NCBI GenBank assembly: GCA_963682175.1
Contig: OY821775.1
Span: forward strand, 50,874,053-50,938,052
DNA from: Triglochin maritima
Lineage: Eukaryota > Streptophyta > Magnoliopsida > Alismatales > Juncaginaceae
Reading direction: 5' to 3'
Length of the DNA: 64,000 bases
The notes beneath the pieces were generated by a model that saw nothing but the letters and a program-made list of their open reading frames with translations, made no database searches and was not told the origin of the DNA. Below are positions 9,260 to 22,497 of this stretch, one piece after another. The translations under genes and the position numbers were made by a program. Numbering within the stretch: position 1 is the stretch's first letter; every line of letters starts with the position of its first letter.

Positions 9260-12200
9260 ATGGGGATGAGGCCTGGTGTTGGCGGTGGAGGCAACGGGGA
9301 GGGGTTCGATGAGGGCTTGGAGAAGGAGTTAGGGTTGTTGTTGGGCCGACAGGAGGCCAGTGATCGCGAAAGGGAGCTTAACATATTCCGAAGCGGTTCC
9401 GCCCCTCCTTCGGTTGAAGGGTCGTTGAACTTCCTGAGTAATGCGAATGGTGTTATGTCGGAGGAGGAGCTCCGGTCGGACCCCGCGTATGTTGCTTATT
9501 ACTATTCGAATGTCAATTTGAATCCTCGGCTTCCTCAGCCGGTTAAGACGAAGGAGGATTGGAGGTTTGCCCAAAGGCATCAGGCCGGGAGTTCGGTGTT
9601 GGGGGGCATTGGGGATAGGAGGGAGGTGAATATGGGTGTGGGTGGTGAGGTGGAACCGAGTGCTGTGTTGAGTTCCGGTGAGTGGACTGGAAGAGGCGGT
9701 GATGGTCTGATTGGGCTGCCAGCCTTTTCTATCGGAAACAGGAACAAGAGCCCCGGGGACGTCTTTCAGGTGGGAAAGAAAGCCTTCTTACTTACATTGT
9801 ACTTTTTCTTGATGATTTTCTCTAGTTCTCTCTATATTGTTTCAATATCTGTATATGCTGAATAATTGCATATATTTAAAACCTTTCACAATGCTATTGG
9901 ATTTCTTATTTTTATATCTTCTTATGTACATACATAAAAACAGTTATAGTTAGGTTGGATGCCGATTGCCACTCCTTGGCTGGAGCAGTATATAGCTGTG
10001 TCCATCCATTTTCTGTTTATTGATTGATTTTGATTCAATATTAATCAGAATCTGCTGGATTACTCATGTGTAATTGTTTGGTTGGGTTCTTTTTATATAT
10101 TGGTTGATTATGTCTTTTCCATTCATTATTACTGATTTTATAGTTTATCAAATCATTCATCTTCTATTTATATTGCTTGATCATGTCTTTATATTGATTT
10201 AGTTACACCGTTTTAAGTTTTAACAATAGACCTCCAGCTAAGAAACAGCTATACGGCAATATCTCTATTGTGCCGTGTTCTGGCTTTTCTTGTTATGTTT
10301 TTTTGCACCTATTTCTTGATTTCAATAATCATAATGGATCATCAGAGTTTATGATAGATTGCTTTCACTGTTTCACATATCGTTGTTTTTGTGCTAATTG
10401 CCTTTGAGCTTAATGCATGTTTATTTATTGAAGTAAAGTAGTATCTTTGTCATTTAACTAGGATCTCGTGACTTGGAAATATGGAATAGTTCATCATAGA
10501 TGTTTTCGGTCTTTCGTATTTTGGCATCTTTACCTCACTTTTGATTTTTGATATATTAGATATTGTTTGTGCCAATTTTCAGGGAATGAACTGGTATCTT
10601 GAAACAAATTTCTTTCCTTTCTTGAGTTGAAATCAGAAATTTTGTTTTTTGGTCACTTTAGAGAGATCCCAACTAATTTTGGACCAAAGGCTTTGTTGTT
10701 GTCATTGTATCAGAAAGCCATCAATTTGAATGTTAAACATAGAAAATGTGGAACCTCTTTTTTATGGATTGTGCTTCCCTGGTTACTAACTATGAAAAGG
10801 CCAAAGCTTTGCTCATGTTGAGCATATGGAGTCCAATTTCTTTTGAATATATTGACACTTTAAACAGCAATCAGTTCAGTTGAATTTAGGTCTGACCGTT
10901 AATCGCACTAGAAGCATCCATCAAGAGTGTAGTATTATTGAGGCTGGTTGTTTTTTGTTAGTTACATTTTTATGCAGCATTCAAATTCACACATTATAGA
11001 GTTTTTACCTTTCTTTTTTCTTGAGGTTAGAATTGTCTGTTTCGGTTGTAGGATGATTCGAGCTGCGGGGCTCCTTTCCCAGCTCCACCCTCCCGTCCAA
11101 CTAGTTGCAATGCTTTTGAAGACAATTGCGAACCACTAGCTAATCATGAATCTGCAGATGGCCATGGAGTCGGTGGGAATGGTCAGAAAGTTGCTAATGT
11201 GCAGCAACCTATTGGACCTTCAACAACTCAAACTTTTGCATCCGTCTTAGGTGGATCTCTGTCAAGGAGTACTACTCCTGATCCTCAGCGGGTCGCAAGG
11301 GCTCCTAGCCCTTGTCTTCCTCCTGTAGGTGTCAGAATCAACACCACTGATAAAAAGGGCAATAATGGTATCTACCCATTCAATAATTTTGCGTCAAGTA
11401 GCAATGAATCGGTAGATATTGCATCGGCTTTATCGGAGATGAAGCTGTCAAGAGCTGATGAAATCGAAGGACATGGGAATTTTTTTCATGATACACAGAG
11501 TGGAGTGAATGCCTTGAATAATAGTCGTTCTTACGTGAAGAGATCTAATACCATGTCCCCTTCAGCAAAACATTTGTATCCTGAATTGGGCAAAACTAGT
11601 GCTGTCCTGAGCCGAAGCAACACTGATTTGATGCCAGAAGAGCGTGGTGGTCTTCGAAGGCCTGCCATTTCTTCTGCCAATTCATATCTAAAAGTACCTT
11701 TTGGATCTTCAGTAATCAGTCCCGGAGACTCTCCTGTTCATTATCAGAATCCTGATAGTCCAAATGCCATGTTTACAAACTACGGAGGTGGATATCCTGG
11801 AAGTCCTGTACTTTCCGCCATGTCAGGAAACCACATGGGCAACTTGCCACTATATGAAAGTGCTGTTGCTGCATCAATGTTATCCCCTCCCATGGATTCA
11901 AGAGGTCTTGGTAGTTTCCCTATGGGACCTCATCCAACTGATCTGCAACTCAACCGAATAGCTAATCAAGCGGCTGCTCTTCAGATGCCCCTAATTGATC
12001 CTTCATATTTTCCTTACATGAGGACTGCAGACTATGCACCCCAGTTCTCACCTAGTCTAGTTGATCCTTCTATAGATCGGAACTACGGGGGCAACTCTTA
12101 TGATCTTCTTGGCCTTCAGAAGGCTTATCTGGAGGCCATGCTCTCACCGCCGAACCAGAATAACTTGCCCTTTTTAGGGAAATCTTCTAATTTTAGTAGT

Positions 12201-15040
12201 GGTTACTATGGAAATCCTAACTATGGTCTGGGGATGTCGTATCCGGGAAGCCCTTTGGCGAATTCCCTCCATCCTGCTTCCCCTGGTGGACCAGGGAGTC
12301 CTATGAGGCATGGAGACCGAGCAATGCGTTATCCTTCTAACATGAGAAATATTAGTGGATTGATTGGATCTTATACTCCGGACGAGGAAGGGTTTGCGTC
12401 TACTATGTTGGAGGAGTTCAAGAACAACAAGACCAGATGCTTTGAGTTATCTGAAATTGCTGGGCATGTTGTCGAGTTTAGGTATGTACTGGTAGATTGT
12501 ACTTTCTACTGTCTTCCTAACTCAACCGACATACACTATTTTGCAGTTCCGACCAGTATGGTAGTCGCTTTATCCAGCAAAAACTTGAGACAGCCACAAA
12601 TGACGAGAAGAACATGGTTTTCCAAGAAATTTCTCCTCGTGCCCTTTCTCTGATGACTGATGTGTTTGGAAATTATGTAATTCAAAAGGTATGCTTAACT
12701 GTTTGTCAACTTCGTGATATTTTTCAGAGTCTTCTAACCTTCATAAATCAAATTTTCTGACAGTTTTTTGAGCATGGGACTCCTGCTCAGAGAAGGGAAT
12801 TGGCAGATCAGCTTACTACTAATGCTTTGGAGCTTAGCCTCCAAATGTATGGTTGTAGAGTGATTCAAAAGGTATTTGCTTTTCATGGTATCCCTAATGT
12901 TACTTGACTTTTGAAATTGTTTGCCCATTGGTAGTTATCTGGTGGTGATCACTGAACCTATGTTTGATTCTTAAGAATGTCGTTTCCTATGGTTCTGTTT
13001 TCCAATCCATAAAGCTAAGTTCGTAAAATAAGATGCTGGAAGGTTCTTTGTTTTGTAGTCTGTACAACCTCATTTTCTAAGTTTTCCCATATCCATTTTC
13101 CTTTTCTTCTTTTCCAAACCTTTTTTCCCCACTCATACCATTAAAATTTGGTATATCCCTGAATGTATCAATTTAGGCAATAGAAGTTGTCGATTTCGAC
13201 CAGCAGACAAAGTTGGTGAAAGAGCTTGATGGTCATATCATGCGGTGTGTCCGCGATCAGAATGGCAACCATGTAATCCAGAAATGCATTGAGTGCATCC
13301 CTCAGGAAGCAATTGAATTCATCATCTCGTCCTTTTATGGTCAAGTTGTGACATTATCCACTCATCCATATGGCTGTCGTGTCATTCAGGTTTGGTAAAC
13401 CATCTAGATTTCATAAGAGTAGCTTGGTTCCTTGATGTCTTCATTCAGTTTTTTTTGTTTTTTTTTCTGGATTTACAGAGGGTTCTAGAACACTGTGATG
13501 ATCCAAAAACCCAACAAATTGTGATGGATGAAATAATGCAATGCATTTGCACATTGGCGCAAGATCAATACGGGAACTACGTTGTTCAGGTTCTAGATTT
13601 TTTTAAGTCACATTTTTCAAAAGTTTGTATAAATTGCCATACCACAAAAAGAAGGTAGGTGTTCGCCTCCTATTTCATGAGTTTGTGCAACTCATCTGCA
13701 AGGTGCAGTCTGATTAGTTTCTACATGGTTCTTTTTAAGATAGTGAGATCCGTCAATTCACTACCATTTGCTTTCAATTAAGGAAAAGGTTCTCTTGATG
13801 CCTGTGTCGTACTCGTAACGTGACGAGGTTTATCTTCTGATGAGAGAATACCATTTTGTGGTCTTTGTTTTTTGTTCTTCGAATTTTCTCGTGGTGATTC
13901 AAACGGTTGAAGTATATTTTCCTATGTAATGTTGAGTTCGACTACCACCAACTTGGTCGTTGTATTACCATGCTTTGTCCTATTAATTCCAAAATGTACT
14001 TAGGACTTGAAGATGGTTGTTAGGATGGAGGAGGATTGTATAGTATAATTATAGCACTGAGTAGCAAAATAAACTCAAATAGTCTTGTGGTAATGGAACC
14101 AAACTGAGGACAGTAGACGTGCCTTGTGAAAAAGATATCATTAAGGCTTCCTGTAAATCACAAATTAATTGCACGTATTTTTTTCCATAACAATACTCTT
14201 CTTTCCACATTTCTCATTGTTGAACAGCATGTACTGGAGCATGGCAAACCCGAAGAGCGATCTGCTATCATCACACAGTTGGCCGGACAGATTATTCAAA
14301 TGAGCCAGCAGAAGTTTGCATCCAACGTGGTTGAGAAATGTTTGACTTTTGGTGGGCCAAGGGAGCGGGAGATTTTGGTAAATGAGATGCTTGGCTCCAC
14401 TGATGAAAATGAACCGCTGCAGGTGCCCATTTCTTCTCACCACCCTTGATGTTCTTTACAATCTTCCCTCTGCTTGAAGTCTAACTTTCTTTGAAGAACA
14501 AGAATATTTGTTAGGTTTAGCCATTTCATTCTCAATTTCCTCAGTAGTTTATTCTCAAATAATAATAATAATAATAATAATAATAGATGATGTCCTTGTC
14601 AAGTCCCGAAGCTTAATATGTATGGTGGAAAACTAAAAAAACATGATTCACATGAAGTCGAGTTGCTTCTAAGTGCATCTGTAGGTGATTGATAACATTT
14701 TTCTTATATGGTGGTCTCCTTTGGTCAGGCAATGATGAAGGACCAGTTCGGTAACTACGTTGTACAGAAAGTCCTGGAGACCTGCGATGACCAGCAGCGT
14801 GAATTGATCCTCTCCCGTATCAAAGTCCACCTGAACGCTCTGAAAAAGTATACCTACGGAAAGCACATAGTAGCTCGTGTAGAGAAACTCGTCACGGCTG
14901 GAGGTAACAAACAAACCGCCACCATCAACATTGCTATGTATACCAAATGTTTCTCCTATTCACAACGAAGTTCTGACATAAATTGTTTAATGTCGATTGC
15001 AGAGAGAAGGATTGGAGTGCAGACCTCGTACTCATCTTAG
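9260..15040 (+). CDS. PUM: Pumilio homology RNA-binding protein, tandem copy 1 (NABP + PUM-HD)
   Basis: Nine coding exons, all GT-AG: 9260-9769, 11052-12481, 12547-12688, 12764-12871, 13177-13389, 13479-13589, 14228-14422, 14729-14903 and 15003-15040, giving 973 aa. Residues up to about 630 are the plant NABP-type region ([37 protein letters not shown]). From about 632 the eight Puf repeats follow, with recognition triplets SRxxQ, NYxxQ, CRxxQ, NHxxQ, CRxxQ, NYxxQ, SNxxE and NYxxQ. By the known Puf code these read UGUANAUA in 3'UTRs, giving a cytoplasmic post-transcriptional repressor of the APUM1-3 group. The ancestral upstream ATG is followed by a stop (ATG ATT AGT TAA at 9224-9235), so the CDS must begin at 9260. 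Compared with copy 2, about 20 residues are missing after VEGSL. Confidence 0.93.
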
Positions 15041-15215
15041 GCAACCCAGCACAGTGAAAGGAGTTGTACAGCTAACCGAGGCTGGTGTGTTTAAAGAGGT
15101 ACAAGCAGAAAAGTTAGTTAAGTTGGTTGGAGATAGTGTTGTTGCTTGTAACTACAAAGAAACTGTACATTCTATATATTAGCAAGATTGTTTTGCTTGG
15201 GTAGATTTTACGTGG
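15041..15215 (+). other. Probable 3'UTR of Pumilio copy 1
   Basis: Conserved with the sequence after copy 2 (22498-22640), including AGCTAACCGAGGCTGGTGTG and the final ACTGTACATTCT. The retained similarity suggests transcribed 3'UTR. TGTACATT (15164-15171) is a near match to the Pumilio element UGUANAUA. Confidence 0.55.
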
Positions 15216-16901
15216 GAAACATTATTAACATGTTATATGAAGTGTTAGGGGCTGCACCACTCTCCTGCATGTATATTTATATGATTATAACAGCAGCTGT
15301 ACAGGCATATATTTTCTTTATGCTCAGGAATGAAAATGTCTTTCCATTTCCTTCGGGTGTTATTTACTTATTTCTCCTCAAAATAAGATGAATGTTTACG
15401 ATCCTTTCATCCAAGGTTTGTTCATATGCCGCATGGCAGTCGTTTCCAAAAGCAATGAGTATTGGGTAGGAAAAAACCTTTTAAGTTCTAACAACCATGA
15501 TTACTGATTTTGGAAATAATATTGATAAATAGAAATCTTTTTGTTGGTCTGACATTAATGCTTTTATCAAATTATTCTTATAGGGAATATGTGGAATAAA
15601 TCATTCATATTTCGATGATAACAACACCTCTAGGCTCTAGACGTCCTTGTGATGTCGTTTTGAGTTCAAAAAAACTAAGAATCGAGAATTATGTTTGGGA
15701 GACGATACAATGAACCAAGTTATGACATTTAAGATCCCACCAAACCTCTGATTTGCCCCAATCAATCACTGTGTAAAGTCACACTTGATGTTTGGGAAGA
15801 AAATATATCACCAATCACCGAGCAGAATCACACTGTATATGTCTTGGAAAGAAAAATCTTTCACCTTCCAATCTAATCTTTTTTTCTCTCTCTAAAAATA
15901 CCAAAACAGATATTTATTTACATAGCAGTTTCACGAAAAAGGGCGGCCAGAAAAATCAAAACCTAAAAAAAGCATTGTCAAGATCAGATTGAGTCACTCA
16001 GATCCTAAAGACTGCAATCCAAATTAGCAAATATCCATTGTGAGTATGTTTCCTCCTAATCCAACGGCTGTTGTTTCCTCTGACAAATTCCATTACACTC
16101 GGATTTGATGGAAACAAAATCCAAAAATAACCCGAAACAAATCACAAACCCAAAAAACCAGACCAAACATGGACATCCGACATGCTGACGTGGCGACACT
16201 GGATTTGGTGTTGTTTAAAGCACGTCTTTGGATGATCCCAAAACACCAAAATTAAATAAAAACCAACAATACCATCCCACTCCCTCACTCACTCTAAACA
16301 AACAAACAAAAAAAAAAATCATTAGGTTTTTCCCCATAAAATGAGCCCCTTCCGGTGTGGGATATTTTGACCAGCCCAATAAAACCCTAGCAAGGGTTCT
16401 TAACCCCAAATCAGTCTGGACCGTTGGTTTTTCAATCGGACGGTCGAGATCGGTCCTTTCCTTCCGCTTATCGCTCTCCCCTTCTTCTTCTTCTTCCCTT
16501 TTAACACCTCCGACGCAGCAAAACCCCCAAAAAATACTAATTTGGATTGTTTTTGGGGACCAAAAAATGGACGATTCTGCCGATCGAATGCCTCATTTTC
16601 CTTCCGTAATGTCCAAAGATCGAATCTTTTTGGTTTGATCTCTCGATTCGGCTCTCTTTCTCGACCGGTGACTCCCATTTGGGTCTTCCATCCTTTTGAG
16701 GCGGTTTTTGGACGTGTTTCGAGGTTTTTCGATTGCCGACCATAAGTTTTTTTTATTCCTGATCGGTAAAGTTTCGACCTTTTTGGGTTTTGATTGGTAA
16801 AGTTTCCGTCTTTTTGGACTTGTAGGTGTTTTTTACCGCCCAAGGTGCAGCCTTTTTGTGATATCTAGGGTTTTTGAGGGGTTTAGGGTTTTGGGTATCC
16901 G
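15216..16901. other. Intergenic and 5' region of second Pumilio gene
   Basis: Homologous to 7,850-9,259 with several indels, so it is the second copy of the duplicated promoter and 5'UTR. A pyrimidine-rich stretch at 16,460-16,510 is followed by the probable 5'UTR, which includes a block like 8,880-9,060. A likely 5'UTR intron ends at about 16,825, before GTGTTTTTTACC; copy 1 has the equivalent acceptor at about 9,145. No other gene was seen. Confidence 0.5.
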
Positions 16902-19900
16902 ATGATTAGTGAAAGTCCACTTGAGGTTCTCCCGGAGGTGGGGATGAGGCCTGGGGTTGGCGGTGGAGGTAACGAGGAGGGGTTTGATGAGGACTTGGAG
17001 AAAGAGTTGGGGTTGTTTTTGGGCCGACAGGAGGCCAGTGATCGCGAAAGAGAGCTTAATATATTCCGGAGTGGTTCCGCCCCACCTTCGGTTGAAGGGT
17101 CGTTGTCGGCCGTTGAGGGCTTACGTGGTGGGGAATTCGGCCACGCAGGGATTTTGGATAATAGGAGTAATGCAAATGGGGTTGTTTCTGAGGAGGAACT
17201 CCGGTCCGACCCCGCCTATCTCGCTTATTACTATTCAAATGTCAATTTGAATCCCCGGCTTCCTCAGCCGGTTATGACTAAGGAGGATTGGAGGTTCTCC
17301 CAGAGGCTTCATGCTGGAAGCTCGGTGTTGGGTGGCATTGGGGATAGGAGGAAGGTGAATAGGGTGGTTGAAGGTGGTGGGGATGGATCACAGAATTTTC
17401 AGTATCTCGGTGCTGGTAGTGAGGTGGAGTCGAGGAGTGTGCTGAGTTCCGGGGAGTGGACAGGAAGAGGCGTTGATGGGCTTATCGGTCTGCCAGGGTT
17501 GTCTATCGGAAATAGGAACAAGAGCTCCGGAGATGTCTTTCAGGTGGGAAAGAAAGTCTTTTCTTGATGATTTCGTCTAAGTATCTTCTGATCAACTGCT
17601 CTTTTATTTTGTTTTCTGTTTGTTGTAAAATAAAATGTTCTGTGTTATGTTGATGTGATCAGTATGTGGTCTCACTAGATAGCGGTATAAATAGGCATCC
17701 TTTCTCACAAGTCGAATATATTTATTTTATTTTCACATTTTCTGACATATAAAGACAATTCAACCATCGATCGGTAGTCCATCTGGAGTAGTATATTGCA
17801 TCAGTGCTGTATCGATCCGTCTTTTATTTATTAGTTGCTCGTGGATTCAAAGCCTATCAAGTTAGCTGGATTGCTCATTCTTAATTGTTTGATCTGTTTT
17901 TTCTTTATTTTCTGTATTGGTTGATTTTGTCTTTTTTATTTATTAATGAATAATAACTTTAAAGTTTATTAATTCATCCGTCTTCTAATCATATTGGTTG
18001 ATAATGTCTTTCACTTAACTATTGTGCCTTTTCCTGCATTTCTTTATGTTTTTTGTGCCTATTTCATGTTCTGGTATTCATAATGGAATTATGAGACTTT
18101 ATATTAGTTTGCATGTTAATTATGGAGAGATATCCGATTTGAATGTTAAATCTAGAATCTATGCTACTTTTTATGAACATGTTTCGCTGGTTACATACCG
18201 TGCAAAGGTTAAGCTTTGCTCATGTCAATTGCGTGAAAATTAGTTTCTTCTGCAGATCAACAATTTTTGTCATAATATAAACTGTATGTGTATATGACGG
18301 TAATAACAGTAGACTCGTTCATTATGAATATATAATTATTGAGGCGATGCTGACTTCTGTTGGTTGCATCATTGTGCAACATTCAAGCAAGTTGCTCGTA
18401 TATTACAGGGTTATGGTCTTTCTATATTTTTATTTATGCTTAAAATTTGCTTGTTTTGGTTGTAGGATGATTTGAGCCATGGAGCTCTTTTCCCAGGTCC
18501 GCCGTCCCGTCCAACCAGTCGTAATGCTTTTGACGACAATCACGGAACACCAGGAAATCATGATGGCTCATCTGCCGATGGCCATAGGGTCATCGGGAAT
18601 GGTCAGAAAGTTGCTAATGTGCAGCAACCTATTGGACCTTCTACAACTCAAACTTTTGCATCCGTCTTGGGTGGATCTTTATCAAGAAGCACCACTCCTG
18701 ATCCTCAACGAATTGCAAGGGCTCCTAGCCCTTGTCTTCCTCCTGTAGGTGTCAGAATCAACACCACAGAAAAGAAGGGTAATAATGGTATCAGCTCGTT
18801 CAATAATTTCACGTCAGGTAGAAACGAGTCGGTAGATATTGCGTCAGCTCTGTCGGAGATGAACCTGTCAAGAGCTGATGAAATTGAAGGTCATGTAAAT
18901 TTTCTTTACGATACGCAAGGTGGACTGAATACTTCGACTAACCGTTCTTACATGAAGAGGTCTAACACCATGTCCCCTTCAGCAAAGCACTCCTATCCTG
19001 AGTTGGGCAAAAATAGTGCCGTCTTGAACCGAAGCAATACTGATTTGTTGCCCGAAGAGCGTGTTGGTCTTCGAAGGCCTGGCATCTCTTCTGCCAATTC
19101 ATATCTAAAAGTGCCTTCTGGATCTTCAGTAATTAGTCCTGGGGACTCTACTGTTCATTATCAGAATCCTGATAGTCCAAATGCCATGCTTTCAAACTAC
19201 GGTGGTGGATATCCCGGAAGTCCTGTACTTCCCATGTCTGGAAACCACATGGGCAACCTTCCTCTATATGAAAGTGCTGTTGCTGCCTCAATGTTATCCC
19301 CAACCATGGACTCAAGAGGTCTTGGTGGTTTTTCTATGGCACCTCAACCAACTGAGCTGCAACTGAACCGAATGGCAAATCAAGCAGCTGGTCTTCAGAT
19401 GCCCCTAATTGATCCTTCATATCTTCAGTACTTGAGGACTGCAGACTATGCGTCACAGTTATTGCCAAGTCTAATTGATCCTTCAATAGATAGGAACTAC
19501 GGGAGCAACTCCTATGATCTTCTTGGCCTCCAGAAGGCTTACCTCGAGGCCATGTTATCACCGCAGAATCAGAATAACATGCCATTTTTAGGGAAATCTT
19601 CTAGTTTTAGTAATGGTTACTATGGAAGTCCTAATTATGGTCTTGGGATGTCGTATCCGGGAAGTCCTTTGATGAATTCCCTCCATCCTGCTTCCCCTGG
19701 TGGACCTGGAAGTCCCATGAGGCATGGTGACCGTGCAATGCGTTATCCTTCTAACATGAGAAATATTAGTGGATTAATGGGATCTTATACTCCGGACGAG
19801 GAAGGGTTTGCGTCCACTCTATTGGATGAGTTCAAGAGCAACAAGACAAGATGCTTTGAGTTATCTGAAATTGCCGGTCATGTTGTCGAGTTTAGGTACG

Positions 19901-22497
19901 TACCGGTAGATTGTACCTTCTCATTCTAGACTCAAAAGTCACACTACCATTATTTTTGCAGTTCCGACCAGTATGGGAGCCGCTTTATCCAGCAGAAACT
20001 TGAGACAGCCACAACTGATGAGAAAAACATGGTCTTCCAAGAAATATCTCCCCGGGCCCTTGCCCTGATGACAGATGTTTTTGGAAATTATGTTATCCAA
20101 AAGGTACGCTTACTATCTTGCAACATGAGCTATTATTCCGGAATGTTCTAACCTTCTTGAAATCAAAATTTCTGTGCAGTTTTTTGAGCATGGGACTCCT
20201 GCTCAGAGAAGGGAATTGGCAGATAAGCTTACTACCAATGTTTTGCAGCTTAGCCTTCAAATGTACGGATGTAGAGTTATTCAGAAGGTATTCTTTTCCA
20301 TACATTGATCTTATATCACTTGACATTTGAAATTCTTTTATCTTTTGGTACTTTACTCTTGCTTTTCATCTTTGAACCTATGTTTGAGATTCAAGGATTT
20401 CATTTCATGTATTTCTTTTTTCCCATCCGTGAAGTTAAATTTCTAAAAATAAGACGTCGGAAGGTTCTTTGTTTCCTAACTCTTACATGTTGTTTTACAA
20501 AGTTTAAGCATATCATTTTTTTGTGTTTTTTCCATAACAATGTAATTTGATATTTGCGTGAATGTTTCAATTCAGGCAATAGAAGTTGTTGACTTAGACC
20601 AGCAGATAAAGATGGTCGAAGAACTTGATGGTCAGATCATGCGATGTGTCCGCGATCAGAACGGTAACCATGTGATCCAGAAATGCATTGAATGCATCCC
20701 TCAGGAGGCAATTCAATTCATTATCTCGTCCTTCTATGATCAAGTTGTGACATTATCCACTCATCCATATGGCTGCCGTGTCATTCAGGTATGTAGACCA
20801 TCTGGATTTTCATTAGGGCAGGATGGTTTGTGGATGTCGTCATTCAGTTTTTTTCTTTCTTGATTTGCAGAGGGTTTTAGAGCACTGTGATGATCCAAAA
20901 ACCCAACAAATCGTGATGGATGAAATAATGCAACGCGTTTGCATGTTGGCACAAGACCAATATGGGAACTACGTTGTTCAGGTTGTAGATCTTTCTTCCA
21001 TTCTTTAATAGTTCATTTCCATTCTCATTCCACAAGTGGAAGGTAGGTATCAGTGCTTATATTTCATGAGTTTATGTAGCTAAATTAGTGTCTATATGGT
21101 ACTGTCAACATCCTTCCATTTAGAACCATTACCTTGCAATTGGGGAATATGTTCTCCTCATTCCTCCAGTCGTTATTAATAACATGATTAAGTTCGTGTT
21201 CTGATGAACAAGGACACCATTTTGTGGTCTTTGTTTGATGTTTGTTGTTCCTTCCAAGTTCGTCATGGTGAACCAAACAGTTGGAGCATATTTTCTGTAG
21301 TTGAGATTATTAGTAATCAGTGTTATTGTTCATAAAAAATGTTTAATTTGCTCGTCGTTGGATTACCATGCTTCTACTTTTCAATTTTATTACTTGCAAA
21401 AGTACTGAGGAAATTAATAGAAAATGTACTAAGGAGTGTAGATTATGAGGAGGTTTATAAGCTTAGCAAGCAGCGACCAATGACTGTAAATCACTCTGCA
21501 AGTGTTAATCAAATGTACTCATCCACACAGGATTATAAAACTACTCGAAGTAGACATGCTTTGTTTGAAAAGAAAGGGTTAAGCATGTCATGTAAATTAC
21601 AACTTACTTGACATTATTTCTATGTCGTGAACAATATTTCTGCTTCTGCATTTCTCATGGTATACAGCATGTACTGGAGCATGGCAAGCCTGAGGAACGA
21701 TCTGCTATCATCACGCAGTTGGCCGGACAGATTGTCCAGATGAGCCAACAAAAGTTTGCTTCCAACGTGGTTGAAAAATGTTTGACTTTTGGTGGTCCAA
21801 GGGAACGGGAGATTTTGGTGAATGAGATGCTTGGCTCCACAGATGAAAATGAACCTCTGCAGGTTCCATTCTCTTCTCACCAAGCTTGTCGATATTTCTA
21901 CCATTTTCCCTCAACTTTGAAGTTTCTTATTTTCTTGAAGATTATTTGTCTGCTTAAGCATCTTATTCTTAATTATCTCAGTAGTTAATTTTAAACCTAT
22001 TTATAAGTTGGTATACAGAAATTAAATATGGATGTATAACATTGTATATGCTTTCCGTGACACGCCTCAAATTGATCCCCTCAGACTAAATGGTTTGCAA
22101 AATGAACTTGGAAGTCTAGGTTTTTCTTAGTGCATCTGTGGTCAAATTGGTGATATTTTCACCATATGGGGTCTCCTTTTAACAGGCAATGATGAAGGAC
22201 CAGTTCGGTAACTACGTTGTACAGAAAGTTTTGGAGACTTGCGACGACCAGCAGCGCGAATTGATCCTCTCCCGTATCAAAGTCCACCTGAACGCGCTGA
22301 AAAAGTACACTTACGGGAAGCACATAGTGGCACGTGTAGAGAAACTCGTCACAGCTGGGGGTAAATAATCTAGCCTAGAACACAACCATTATGATAGATA
22401 TAAATGTTTGTTCTGTGTTTGGCAAATTGCTTACCTAAGTAGTACAATCTTGATTACAGAGAGGAGGATCGGGGTGCAGACCTCTTACCTGTCTTAG
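16902..22497 (+). CDS. PUM: Pumilio homology RNA-binding protein, tandem copy 2 (NABP + PUM-HD)
   Basis: Nine coding exons: 16902-17543, 18466-19895, 19962-20103, 20180-20287, 20576-20788, 20871-20981, 21668-21862, 22186-22360 and 22460-22497, giving 1,017 aa. Exons 2-9 have exactly the same lengths as in copy 1. The start [12 protein letters not shown] is intact here. The N-terminal region has [17 protein letters not shown] and an extra segment around [14 protein letters not shown] that copy 1 lacks. The Puf domain starts at about residue 676. Its recognition triplets match copy 1 in all eight repeats, so the predicted RNA target is the same UGUANAUA element. By family it is expected to act in the cytoplasm in mRNA decay or translational repression. 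This copy looks closer to the ancestral form. Confidence 0.94.
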
